A stretch of DNA of 17,362 nucleotides, from the NCBI GenBank assembly GCA_003601795.1, contig PIXU01000002.1:1-17362 (forward strand). The letters are read 5' to 3'. Source of the DNA: Candidatus Methanophagales archaeon. Its GTDB lineage: Archaea > Halobacteriota > Syntropharchaeia > Alkanophagales > Methanospirareceae. This document shows, one piece after another, positions 1-6,877 of this stretch; within the stretch, counting starts at the first letter, position 1; each line of letters begins with the position of its first letter. Position numbers and translations under genes: made by a program. The notes under the pieces are model-generated. The model did not search any database. It was not told the origin of the DNA and saw only the letters and a list, made by a program, of their open reading frames with translations.

Positions 1-209
1 TCTTTCGTTGAAACCCCTATCTTCTCCGCATATCTTCTATTCCCGTCCATGATTATTGCTACATGCTCGGGCAGGGGCTTCTCCAATATCTCTGCCTCCA
101 GTAATTCCTCGTATTCTCTATAAACCTTATCCCTCAACCAACTGCGTATTCCTACTGCTTTATGCAGTGCAAAGAACCTCATTCCGTTATTTTTAATCAT
201 TGTCGTCAT
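1..209 (-). CDS. uppS: Undecaprenyl/dolichyl diphosphate synthase (cis-prenyltransferase), N-terminal part, cut by window edge
   Basis: Cis-prenyltransferases condense isopentenyl diphosphate onto an allylic diphosphate to make the polyprenyl carrier lipid used for glycosylation at the membrane. About 69 residues are visible, in minus-strand frame from position 209 to the window edge. The diagnostic block EHVAIIMDGNRRYAEKIGVS contains the catalytic Asp of the family's HxAxIMDGNRR motif. Upstream of it is a charged helix (VYREYEELLEAEILEKPLP) typical of the N-terminus. The start is uncertain: ATG codons lie in frame at 209, 200 and 182; 209 has a weak purine-rich stretch ahead of it. It follows polB by about 18 nt on the same strand, so it is probably the third gene of the thioredoxin-polB-uppS operon. 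The rest of the gene lies outside the window. Confidence 0.9.
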   Translation of the reverse strand, partial: MTTMIKNNGMRFFALHKAVGIRSWLRDKVYREYEELLEAEILEKPLPEHVAIIMDGNRRYAEKIGVSTK

Positions 210-227
210 TTCAATGTCTCTTCTTTA

Positions 228-1727
228 TCAGCTTCCGAAGTCCATCACCTTCGTCTTCATCCCAGACAGCTCTACAAGCGTTGCACACCCGGGAACAGGA
301 TTTATATCTCTCTTTTTCTGATACGGTGTTTGTGCTTGCCACGTTCCGGAATTTATAAGTAGTACATTCCGATACTTAGAAATGCCAACGGTATGGGCAT
401 GCCCGCAGTGGAGTATATCGGGAACAGGGTCAATTACTCCATAATCGTTCCCGTCAGGAACAATAGAGACAATGTTTCCGTATATTGGTGCAACGTGCCG
501 CCGCCTAAGCATCTCAGCCATTATTTCCTCGGGTTTTGAATAATTCAGCCGCGATATGGTGTTAACAAAATCATCGTATGATTGTCCATGATATATCAAG
601 ACAAGCCTGCCGCCAATCTTTATGTATGCGGGATTGCTCACAAAATACGTATTATCGGGGAAGAGCTTCCTGACGTCCTCTGGTAAAGGGGGTTGTGGCT
701 CTGCATTCCGAACGGCGTCATGGTTTCCAGGTGCTACCACCAGGTGTATATGAGAAGGAAAATCGTGAAAATATCTCGCCGCTGTTTTATATTGCTCTTC
801 TATATCCATAATTGACAACTCTTCCTCCTGACCTGGATATACGCCAATTCCATCCACAATATCACCAGCAACAATCAGGTATTCAATTCCCATATTTTGG
901 GCTTCATCTTTCAACCACTGCACGAAACTACCCCATGCGTCTTCTAAAAACGTGTTGCTTCCTACATGCATATCTGAGATGAACACCGCATATAGGGGTC
1001 TTTGCGTCTCATCCCCTTCTTCTTTCTCCTTAGAACTACAATCATAATCGAGGTTTGAGTTGAATGAAAGCGGTAATGGTGATTGTAAAGTTGAAGAGGG
1101 GAAAGGCACATCAGGATGGATTACCCTATCTGCAAGCAAAAACCCTCCGTCAGATAAAGAACCTGTAACGCCTATTATCTCATCAGGTATAATCTCCTCT
1201 TGATGTTGCAAGATGATCATGAGATGCCCGGTAGGGTCTTCCAATTCTACGCGGAGATTCCCTCTTGCCGTTTTGTTTATCGAAGAGACCATTCCCACCA
1301 CCGATACCTCCTCGCTTCTCCTGCCACTTTTTATAAACCTTATCTGCCCGCAGTTCATCCTCTGTTTTATTATCTTGCTTAGTCTTTCATATCGATCGAG
1401 GAAATGCGGTAAGAAATTTTTGTGGTCCACACCCCTTCGGTTGTCCGTGAACGACTTGATTATAGCTGGAGTAGGTACGGGTGCTTGCGAATATTTGGAG
1501 CCGATGCGGCTATTTTTGAGATACGCGTCTATATGCCCGGTGGAAATCACAAAAATCGAGGGGTCTAACGAATCAGTTATGCCTTTCACCATTTCGCTTA
1601 CATCAAGGCGACTTTCGACTTCTGATTGACTCAATAGTTCAATCGCTTCTGGCTGGAGTTGAAATCCCAAATCGGCAAACCTTTTTACTATCTCTATCCC
1701 ACTCTTTTTGCCATTTCTCACAGCCAT
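228..1727 (-). CDS. polB: DNA polymerase D small subunit DP1 (Mre11-like 3'-5' exonuclease subunit)
   Basis: DP1 partners the large catalytic subunit DP2 in the euryarchaeal replicative polymerase PolD and supplies proofreading 3'-5' exonuclease activity. The 499 aa protein has an N-terminal helical region (1-80), an OB-fold-like segment (about 130-205), an acidic, variable linker (about 205-243) and a C-terminal metallophosphoesterase domain. All expected metal motifs are present: SDMHVGS (251-257), GDIVDG (289-294), PGNHD (333-337), YHG (379-381) and CGHAHT (441-446), so the exonuclease site looks intact. The length is in the usual DP1 range. The ATG at 1727 overlaps the thioredoxin stop codon by 10 nt, indicating translational coupling. 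DP2 is not in this window. Confidence 0.95.
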   Translation of the reverse strand: MAVRNGKKSGIEIVKRFADLGFQLQPEAIELLSQSEVESRLDVSEMVKGITDSLDPSIFVISTGHIDAYLKNSRIGSKYSQAPVPTPAIIKSFTDNRRGVDHKNFLPHFLDRYERLSKIIKQRMNCGQIRFIKSGRRSEEVSVVGMVSSINKTARGNLRVELEDPTGHLMIILQHQEEIIPDEIIGVTGSLSDGGFLLADRVIHPDVPFPSSTLQSPLPLSFNSNLDYDCSSKEKEEGDETQRPLYAVFISDMHVGSNTFLEDAWGSFVQWLKDEAQNMGIEYLIVAGDIVDGIGVYPGQEEELSIMDIEEQYKTAARYFHDFPSHIHLVVAPGNHDAVRNAEPQPPLPEDVRKLFPDNTYFVSNPAYIKIGGRLVLIYHGQSYDDFVNTISRLNYSKPEEIMAEMLRRRHVAPIYGNIVSIVPDGNDYGVIDPVPDILHCGHAHTVGISKYRNVLLINSGTWQAQTPYQKKRDINPVPGCATLVELSGMKTKVMDFGS

Positions 1728-2179
1728 TCCTTTACCTTCGCTTCTAAATATTGCTTTGGCATTGCACCTTGTATGACATCCACAGGCTCGCCATTTTTAA
1801 AGATGAACAACGTGGGTATAGCCATTATCGCAAAATCAGTAGCTATTCGTGGGTTCTCGTCCACGTTTAGTTTTCCAAATACAACTTTACCGGCGTATTC
1901 CTTCGACAATTCTTCTATTACCGGTGCAATCATTCTGCAAGGACCACACCAGGGAGCCCAGCAATCCACGACGACCAGAGGATATTTTCTTATCGTCTCT
2001 ACAAAGCTGTTATCATCTATTATCACAGGATGATCTATTACCTCGGCTTTCTTCTTCTCTCCTTCTTTCATTGCTTTCATCTCTGCTTCCATTTCTCGCA
2101 TCTTTCGCTCCTTTATTCTCTCTATCTCCATCTCTTCATCCGTATAACTTACACGATTTTCCCCTCTTTCTTCTCTCAT
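1718..2179 (-). CDS. Thioredoxin with charged N-terminal extension
   Basis: This is a thiol-disulfide oxidoreductase of the thioredoxin family, 153 aa. The thioredoxin fold starts near residue 50, with active site WCGPC at 77-81 and the cis-proline motif AIPTL at 120-124. Residues 1-45 form an unusually long, highly charged extension rich in Glu, Lys, Arg and Met (EEMEIERIKERKMREMEAEM), predicted as a single helix or coiled coil. There is no signal peptide or lipobox, so it should be cytosolic. A purine-rich GAGGAAGAG lies just before the ATG at 2179. Its 3' end overlaps polB by 10 nt, so it appears to lead the polB-uppS operon. Thioredoxins with short charged N-terminal extensions occur in other archaea; the function of the extension is unknown. 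The catalytic assignment is firm, the physiological partner is not. Confidence 0.93.
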   Translation of the reverse strand: MREERGENRVSYTDEEMEIERIKERKMREMEAEMKAMKEGEKKKAEVIDHPVIIDDNSFVETIRKYPLVVVDCWAPWCGPCRMIAPVIEELSKEYAGKVVFGKLNVDENPRIATDFAIMAIPTLFIFKNGEPVDVIQGAMPKQYLEAKVKEWL

Positions 2180-2255
2180 ATCTCTTCCTCGGTATTTGTT
2201 GATTTTTAGGTTTAGTATGTGTATGTATAATGAATTTGATAAAACTTGTACCCAA

Positions 2256-2282
2256 TAAATAAAAAAAGTTGAAAGTTTTTTT
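2256..2282. terminator. A-run/T-run inverted repeat, probable two-way T-rich terminator
   Basis: A seven-A run (2261-2267) and a seven-T run (2276-2282) flank an 8 nt loop, so each strand reads a T-run after passing the element. On the minus strand, CTTTTTTTATTTATT follows the nested inverted repeats of 2286-2401. This is the expected form of an archaeal intrinsic (oligo-U) terminator for a transcript coming from the radical SAM gene or the candidate RNA. The role is inferred from base composition and position only. Confidence 0.45.
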
Positions 2283-2440
2283 GTACCGTATTGTGGTTGC
2301 CTCTAAACGGTCATTGCCATCTTCATGAAAGGCATACCGCCGGGACCGTGCAATACGGCGAGGTTTGTAGCCCTTCGTTTGCGATAGTATTCACCCCTCG
2401 CTTTTTAGCGCGGTTACACTACTCTTCGAAAAGGGCATTT
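2265..2440 (-). ncRNA. Candidate structured small RNA (unassigned)
   Basis: This spacer has no convincing coding frame but holds nested perfect inverted repeats. CCGTATTG (2286-2293) pairs with CAATACGG (2351-2358), enclosing ACGGTC (2307-2312) with GACCGT (2344-2349), and inside that TGCC (2315-2318) with GGCA (2331-2334). Next to it GCGAGG (2358-2363) pairs with CCTCGC (2396-2401). On the minus strand a strong TATA-like stretch ATATATATAATAAA lies just upstream at about 2453-2467, immediately after the radical SAM stop codon, and oligo-T runs follow downstream. That gives a self-contained unit of about 165-175 nt. It does not match tRNA, SRP, RNase P or C/D box RNAs that I can recognise. 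It could instead be a 3' UTR structure of the radical SAM mRNA or a leader of the thioredoxin operon. Strand and ends are inferred. Confidence 0.42.
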
Positions 2441-2452
2441 TTATCCAATGTT

Positions 2453-2467
2453 TTTATTATATATATT
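2453..2467 (-). promoter_or_regulatory. TATA-like element directly after the radical SAM stop codon
   Basis: On the minus strand an uninterrupted A/T stretch (ATATATATAATAAA) starts a few bases after the radical SAM stop at 2471. A TATA box here would place transcription start near 2430, just ahead of the inverted-repeat block. This is the main reason to suspect a separate transcript rather than only a 3' UTR. Confidence 0.35.
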
Positions 2468-2470
2468 TTT

Positions 2471-3949
2471 TCAGACCGATTCCAGGCGTGGTTTATGAAG
2501 AGGCACAGAAAAGGATTTTTCCACTGAAGGTCGGTGAATAGCATTGTAAGAGCAAAAGGGAATTATACGGAGATCAGGCGTGGCGTAGTGGATGCCGCAT
2601 CTCTTAACCCTTTCCAAATCGAAATTATAGGCATCCTGGAAGTGCATCGCACCGATAAAAAGCGCTTTACGATGAAACTCCGCAAGCGCTTCTCGATTCC
2701 CTATTCCCAGTATACTCGATAGTGAAGTCACAGAATCAATACCCTCTGGTGCCTTGTCTTTATCTATAAATCTCTTTAATGCTGATGCCAATCCTGTTAT
2801 TGCCCTTATTTTACCAATCCGGGATTTATTTATCTCGTCCGCAGCATCCAGCAGGAACTCCATGACACCCTCAACGTCTATGAATTCTGTTATCGGTATA
2901 AACCTTCCGTTCTCTACAAATACATACGTTGCGGCGCCGCAATGTGGGTGCACCGTGAATTCCAACTGTGGCGCCTTCTTCCATGCTTCCACGAAATAAG
3001 AGACAGGGAGGACAAAGGGCACAGGATAAAAACTCTCTTTCGGTATTTCACCCTCTGTTTGCTCTTCCAAAAGGTTTATGAAATCAGGAATGGTAATTCT
3101 CCCTTTTTTTCTCTCGGATTCATCTACTCTCCCTTCAAAAGCGATGGGTTGCGCATTCACACCCTTCACAATATCCAGGTTCTCGGCGGCAAAACGTACA
3201 ATATCCCCCATCTGCTCATCATTCACACCGCGCATAAGCGTAGGAACAAGCACCACACTTTTTAATCCCCCCCTTCGGCAGCTCTCTATCGCCTTTAACT
3301 TTGTTTTTAACGCAGGTATCCCTCTTAATTTCTTATACGGCTCTTCGGTCACACCATCAAATTGCAAATAAACAGTATGTAAGCCAGCTTCAGCTAGTTG
3401 ATGGCAAAACTCTTCGCTTTTTGCCAACGCTATTCCATTCGTTGCCACTTGAATATGCGCAAATCCAAGTTCTCGTGCCATTTTTACTATATCCACAAAC
3501 CCCTCTCTTATCGTTGGTTCACCACCTGCGAACTGCACCGCCGGGCAAGGAGGGGTCTCACTCCTTAGTAGTATCATCATTTCCCTCAATTGTTCCATCG
3601 TTGGCTCATAGAGGTAACCTGTGACGGCAGCATTTGCAAAGCATGTGGGGCAGTGCTGGTTGCACCTGTTCGTGAGGTCTATGATTGCGAGCGCGGTTGA
3701 ACTTTTATGCTCTGGGCAAAGACCACAATCAAAAGGGCAGCCTTTATCAGTTTTTGTGAGCGTGATTCCTGCCTTACCATCGTATCGCCACTTTGAGAAT
3801 TTGTAATATAATGAGGCGTCCGACCAGTAAACGTCATCGAAATCACCATGCTGCTCACATTTCTTCTTTATCAGTATCCTGCCATCGGCTTCGTACACTT
3901 CTGCGTCTATCACTCCGAGACATTCCGGGCATAATGATTTCGTTTTCAT
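2471..3949 (-). CDS. tes: Radical SAM protein of the tetraether lipid synthase (Tes/MJ0619) family
   Basis: The 492 aa protein is close in length to characterised Tes proteins (about 500 aa). Tes joins the phytanyl tails of archaeol lipids to make membrane-spanning tetraethers. Visible features in order: an N-terminal Cys pair CPEC (7-10) with Cys31, likely binding metal or a cluster; a second cluster motif CPFDCGLC (71-78); the radical SAM triad CNQHCPTC (Cys96, 100, 103); and the SAM-binding GGEPT (142-146). A hydrophobic, Pro-rich segment (about 305-320) and further Cys/His residues (HPHCG, about 335) suggest an auxiliary site. The gene is preceded by a good TATA box at 4004-4013. The same family (MJ0619) was also proposed to methylate the pterin ring of methanopterin; with mptA, mptD and mfnF nearby, that role cannot be excluded. 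The family is firm, the exact substrate less so. Confidence 0.8.
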   Translation of the reverse strand: MKTKSLCPECLGVIDAEVYEADGRILIKKKCEQHGDFDDVYWSDASLYYKFSKWRYDGKAGITLTKTDKGCPFDCGLCPEHKSSTALAIIDLTNRCNQHCPTCFANAAVTGYLYEPTMEQLREMMILLRSETPPCPAVQFAGGEPTIREGFVDIVKMARELGFAHIQVATNGIALAKSEEFCHQLAEAGLHTVYLQFDGVTEEPYKKLRGIPALKTKLKAIESCRRGGLKSVVLVPTLMRGVNDEQMGDIVRFAAENLDIVKGVNAQPIAFEGRVDESERKKGRITIPDFINLLEEQTEGEIPKESFYPVPFVLPVSYFVEAWKKAPQLEFTVHPHCGAATYVFVENGRFIPITEFIDVEGVMEFLLDAADEINKSRIGKIRAITGLASALKRFIDKDKAPEGIDSVTSLSSILGIGNREALAEFHRKALFIGAMHFQDAYNFDLERVKRCGIHYATPDLRIIPFCSYNAIHRPSVEKSFSVPLHKPRLESV

Positions 3950-3969
3950 TTCTGATTAGTGCTGTCCCT

Positions 3970-3981
3970 CCACCGTGGTGG
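3970..3981. promoter_or_regulatory. Interrupted palindrome in the radical SAM leader
   Basis: CCACC-GT-GGTGG is a GC-rich inverted repeat in an otherwise AT-rich spacer, 21 nt before the radical SAM start and about where transcription from the 4004-4013 TATA box would begin. It could be an operator for a dimeric repressor or a small mRNA hairpin. No regulator is identified. Confidence 0.35.
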
Positions 3982-4003
3982 TATATTAAAGGAGGGTGAA
4001 TTG

Positions 4004-4013
4004 TTATATATAA
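4004..4013. promoter_or_regulatory. Palindromic TATA box between divergent genes
   Basis: TTATATATAA is its own reverse complement. It sits 54 nt before the radical SAM ATG (minus) and 37 nt before the ATG at 4051 (plus). Starts about 25 nt to each side would give short leaders for both genes, so it may drive both directions. Inferred from sequence only. Confidence 0.45.
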
Positions 4014-4050
4014 AGTTAACTAAAATAAAAATAAATTTTAATTAGAGAGT

Positions 4051-4227
4051 ATGAAAGCGAAAGTCCTTTCGGATGTTTACGATTTAACTACCAGAGAGAT
4101 AATGAGAGAGGTCATGAAACCGAGTTTAAGCGATTTGAACGAGTTGAAGTTAGCGAAGAAGGGTAAGAACTGCTTGATTTTCGCTATTTCCGGAGGAGGA
4201 GAATGCGAATACAAGACGAAACGATGA
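4051..4227 (+). CDS. Small hypothetical protein upstream of gatA (first of two overlapping ORFs)
   Basis: This 58 aa ORF starts at an ATG 37 nt after the palindromic TATA box, with only a weak AGAGAG ahead of it. The N-terminal 40 residues (DLTTREIMREVMKPSLSDLN) look like ordinary helical, charged protein. The last 15 (AISGGGECEYKTKR) are Gly-rich and less convincing, and they coincide with the ribosome binding site of the next ORF. It occupies the place where gatC is often found before gatA, but I see no GatC signature. It may be the front half of a gene broken by a frameshift, continuing in the 4203-4331 frame, which is open from about 4168. Function unknown. Confidence 0.45.
   Translation: MKAKVLSDVYDLTTREIMREVMKPSLSDLNELKLAKKGKNCLIFAISGGGECEYKTKR
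4192..4200 (+). promoter_or_regulatory. Strong ribosome binding site
   Basis: GGAGGAGGA is the strongest Shine-Dalgarno match in this stretch, at good spacing before the ATG at 4203. It supports translation from 4203 even though the codon lies inside the preceding ORF in another frame. Confidence 0.55.
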
Positions 4228-4331
4228 GAGAACTCCTTGAACTTGCGCTTATGAAGTTGCGAGATGAAGACATCTCAGGTGGGATAGTAATGTTTGAGGA
4301 CATTCTTTTTAAATTGTTAAAGAGATTATGA
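4203..4331 (+). CDS. Small helical hypothetical protein immediately upstream of gatA
   Basis: A 42 aa ORF with a strong ribosome binding site, overlapping the previous ORF by 25 nt and ending 7 nt before the gatA start. The sequence is strongly amphipathic helix (RIQDETMRELLELALMKLRD, then a C-terminal FEDILFKLLKRL). Size and position would suit a GatC-like partner, since GatC is a small, mostly helical protein wrapping GatA, but the usual GatC N-terminal motif is not visible. Alternatively it is the C-terminal half of one roughly 95 aa protein whose N-terminal half is encoded at 4051. Tight spacing indicates co-translation with gatA. Confidence 0.5.
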   Translation: MRIQDETMRELLELALMKLRDEDISGGIVMFEDILFKLLKRL

Positions 4332-4338
4332 AGAAAAG

Positions 4339-5805
4339 ATGAAGAAGGAGATGTTAAGCGCAAAAGAGGTCGTAGAAGGGATAAAGAGTGGAAACATATC
4401 ATGTGAGGAATTAGTATCGAAAATCTATGAGAGAATAGAAAGAAGCGAATTAAATGCTTTTATCTCATTGAACAAAGAGAACGCAGTTGAAAAAGCAAGA
4501 GAAGTGGATAAACGAAAAAATGAGGAAGAATATAGCCGGAAGAAACTGCTTGGCGTGCCCATAGCCATAAAGGACAGCATTTCTACAAAGGGCATTCAAA
4601 CTACGTGTGCATCCAGGATTCTTAATGGTTATGTCCCACCTTACGATGCTGCGGTAATAGAAGCGCTAAAGCGCGAAGGAGCGATAATTATAGGGAAAAC
4701 AAACATGGATGAATTCTGTATGGGAACTTCCACAGAAACAAGTTATTACGGACCTACAAGAAATCCGCATGACCTCAGCAGGGTGCCGGGGGGTTCTTCA
4801 GGCGGTAGTGCGGCGGCAATATCAGCAGGAGAAACTGTTCTTGCTCTTGGCTCTGATACCGGGGGCTCTATCCGGTGTCCTGCTTCTTTCTGCGGCGTGG
4901 TTGGGCTGAAGCCCACTTATGGACTTGTATCGAGATATGGGCTCATTGCATACGCAAATTCGCTTGAACAAATAGGACCGATGGCGTCTAACGTATCAGA
5001 TACTGCGCTGCTCTTAGAGGTGATTTCTATGAAAGATCAGCGGGATTGCACGCAGATGAAGATAAAGAATAACGCCACAACGAACTACCTTGCTTCTTCG
5101 ATAAGCAGGCATGAAGATGCCAATATAGATAAAGAGGTCAAGTGCATGAGGATAGGGGTTCCAAAGGAGTTTATCGAGGGCGTTTCTCCAATAGTTGAAA
5201 AGTCGGTTTGGAATGCGATGCAAAAATTTGAGGATTCTGGTGCAACCATCGAGGAAATAAGCATGCATGGCTTGAATCTGAAATACGCACTCGCTTCCTA
5301 TTACATCATTGCAATGTCTGAAGCATCGTCAAATCTTGCGAGGTTTGACGGGTTGAGATATGGTCTTCGCCCGGGCAAGGATGGGGGGGACTGGCATGCT
5401 ACGTTTTCGAGGATACGCGGCGAGGGATTTGGCGAAGAAGTGAAAAGGAGAATTATTCTTGGCACATACGCACTCTCTGCTGGTTATTACGGTAGATATT
5501 ATTTGAAGGCGCTAAAGGTACGCACCCTAATAAAAAATGAATTTATAAATGCGTTAAAAGAGTATGATATATTAGCGATGCCAACAATGCCTTTTGTCGC
5601 TTTTGAGCTCGGAGAGAGAATAAAAGATCCGCTCTCTTTGTATCTTGCGGATGTTAATACAGTGCCGGTTAATTTGGCTGGTGTCCCCTCTATTTCCATT
5701 CCCTGTGAGTTTTCAAATGGATTGCCAACAGGTTTACAGCTTGTCGGTAGGCATTTTGAAGAGGATGAGATATTAAAAGCTGCCTTTATTTTCGAACTGG
5801 TATAA
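4339..5805 (+). CDS. gatA: Glutamyl-/aspartyl-tRNA amidotransferase subunit A
   Basis: GatA is the amidase of GatCAB, which releases ammonia from glutamine to convert Asp-tRNA(Asn) (or Glu-tRNA(Gln)) to the correctly charged form. In archaea, which normally use GatDE for Gln, GatCAB mainly serves Asn. The 488 aa length is normal. The amidase-signature Ser-cisSer-Lys triad is intact: Lys78 in PIAIKDS, cis-Ser153 in GGSSGGSAAA and nucleophile Ser177 in GSDTGGSIRCP. The start at 4339 follows the 42 aa ORF by 7 nt. The expected gatB does not follow: only a 17-codon frame starting MKVVIGL is found 33 nt downstream. No recognised gatC precedes it. A working complex would need both from elsewhere in the genome. 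Confidence 0.95.
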   Translation: MKKEMLSAKEVVEGIKSGNISCEELVSKIYERIERSELNAFISLNKENAVEKAREVDKRKNEEEYSRKKLLGVPIAIKDSISTKGIQTTCASRILNGYVPPYDAAVIEALKREGAIIIGKTNMDEFCMGTSTETSYYGPTRNPHDLSRVPGGSSGGSAAAISAGETVLALGSDTGGSIRCPASFCGVVGLKPTYGLVSRYGLIAYANSLEQIGPMASNVSDTALLLEVISMKDQRDCTQMKIKNNATTNYLASSISRHEDANIDKEVKCMRIGVPKEFIEGVSPIVEKSVWNAMQKFEDSGATIEEISMHGLNLKYALASYYIIAMSEASSNLARFDGLRYGLRPGKDGGDWHATFSRIRGEGFGEEVKRRIILGTYALSAGYYGRYYLKALKVRTLIKNEFINALKEYDILAMPTMPFVAFELGERIKDPLSLYLADVNTVPVNLAGVPSISIPCEFSNGLPTGLQLVGRHFEEDEILKAAFIFELV

Positions 5806-5838
5806 AACCACGGGATTTTACAACATAGACAGAAGAAG

Positions 5839-5892
5839 ATGAAGGTTGTGATTGGATTACCCCGCATGCCTAAGTACAGGGTTTTTGATTAA
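5839..5892 (+). pseudogene. Possible gatB start remnant (17 codons)
   Basis: The frame MKVVIGLPRMPKYRVFD starts 33 nt after gatA behind AGAAGAAG. GatB proteins commonly begin K-V-V-I-G-L-E followed by I-H-V-Q-L. The first seven residues here match that start, then the similarity stops and the frame ends at 5890-5892. This suggests gatB once followed gatA and was lost by a deletion just after its start. Seven residues is a short match, so chance is possible. Confidence 0.3.
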
Positions 5893-5893
5893 A

Positions 5894-5900
5894 TTTTTTT
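5894..5900 (+). terminator. T-run terminator after gatA
   Basis: A seven-T run within an A/T-rich segment just beyond the last plus-strand frame of the gatA unit, of the form used by archaeal RNA polymerase for intrinsic termination. The convergent exchanger gene ends nearby at 5939. Confidence 0.4.
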
Positions 5901-5938
5901 AAAAATATCTCAGTAAGACCGCCTCTGACTTGTGGCTT

Positions 5939-6877
5939 TTAGAGTAGTAAAATAATCGCGATATATCCCACATATACAGCGAATAGGATGGAAGCATCTT
6001 TTTTGTTCAGGTGCCATCCAATTCTAACGAGCAGAAGAAATATGAGGAAAGAAACGAGGAGGTAGGGCATGGATATTCCAATATCTCCAACCACTGTGGT
6101 TTCTGTTGGAAAAGATAAAGGTATCCCCAAACAAGCTAAAATATCGAATGTGTTGCTCCCTATGGCATTAGAGATTGCTAAACTCCCCATACCATTTCTC
6201 GCCGCATGTATTGAGATGAAGAGATCTGATATGGAGGTCCCTATGGCGATGATTACCAGACTAAAAAGACTTTCTGGTATGCCCATGAGTTCTGTGATCG
6301 TTATCGTTGAACGCACGAGCAGCGCACCCGCAAAGATGATGAATAGGAGACCTGCTATCAGGTATACCGCTCCTTTTATATTCGAGGGTATCTCCATATC
6401 CCCCAGGAACTCCTCTTTTTTCCTTTTCGCATCCCATATCAGCCATGCAAGGTAGACCGCGTAAAGGCATGTCCAGGAGACTGCCTCATATCGCGAGATT
6501 TTGCTATCCCACATGCAAATGCCGGTTATGAGCACCGCTATGAGATAAAATAAGCCATCTCGATGAAGAACATCCCGGCTCACACTGCACCCCCTAATCC
6601 AAACCGAAATGGCAATGAGCAGTGTAATGTTGAATATCGCCGAGCCAATAATCGTCCCCAGACCTATCGTGGGGTGAGCTTCTACAACAGAAAAAACAGA
6701 AGTCCCGAATTCGGGTGCGCTACTACCTATCGCTGCAACTGTTGCACCTACAATAGACCCCGGGATTTCAAATCTTTTACAAAGTACGCCTAATCCTCTC
6801 ACGAAATAGTCAGTACTGTAATTTAGTAACAGGAAAGATACGGCAAGAAGTGCAATACTTATGAGTAACGTGTCCAT
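5939..6877 (-). CDS. Sodium/calcium exchanger family (CaCA) membrane antiporter, NCKX-like
   Basis: The 312 aa protein is built of about ten hydrophobic segments in two inverted halves, as in YrbG and NCX_Mj type cation/Ca2+ antiporters. Alpha-1 lies at about 44-84 (GATVAAIGSSAPEFGTS, then GTIIGSAIFN), with the ion-binding Glu56. Alpha-2 lies at about 210-250 (AIGTSISDLFIS, then SNAIGSNTFDI). Alpha-2 carries Asp218 where many exchangers have Pro-Glu, plus Asp245 in SNTFD, a pattern closer to potassium-dependent NCKX proteins. A charged cytoplasmic loop (KRKKEEF, about 151-157) separates the halves. It is transcribed alone, convergent with gatA. Its likely role is Ca2+ (or other divalent) extrusion driven by the sodium gradient; ion specificity is inference. 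Confidence 0.88.
   Translation of the reverse strand: MDTLLISIALLAVSFLLLNYSTDYFVRGLGVLCKRFEIPGSIVGATVAAIGSSAPEFGTSVFSVVEAHPTIGLGTIIGSAIFNITLLIAISVWIRGCSVSRDVLHRDGLFYLIAVLITGICMWDSKISRYEAVSWTCLYAVYLAWLIWDAKRKKEEFLGDMEIPSNIKGAVYLIAGLLFIIFAGALLVRSTITITELMGIPESLFSLVIIAIGTSISDLFISIHAARNGMGSLAISNAIGSNTFDILACLGIPLSFPTETTVVGDIGISMPYLLVSFLIFLLLVRIGWHLNKKDASILFAVYVGYIAIILLL

Noticed and set aside
1213..1629. A 138-codon plus-strand frame opposite polB
   Set aside because: Fully antisense to the DP1 N-terminal half, with no domain and shadow-like composition.
2290..2420. Short minus-strand peptides in the spacer (one ending GGMPFMKMAMTV, another ending VPAVCLS)
   Set aside because: More than one frame is open, none has a ribosome site and clear start, and the nested inverted repeats explain the stretch better as RNA. 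A small conserved peptide is not fully excluded.
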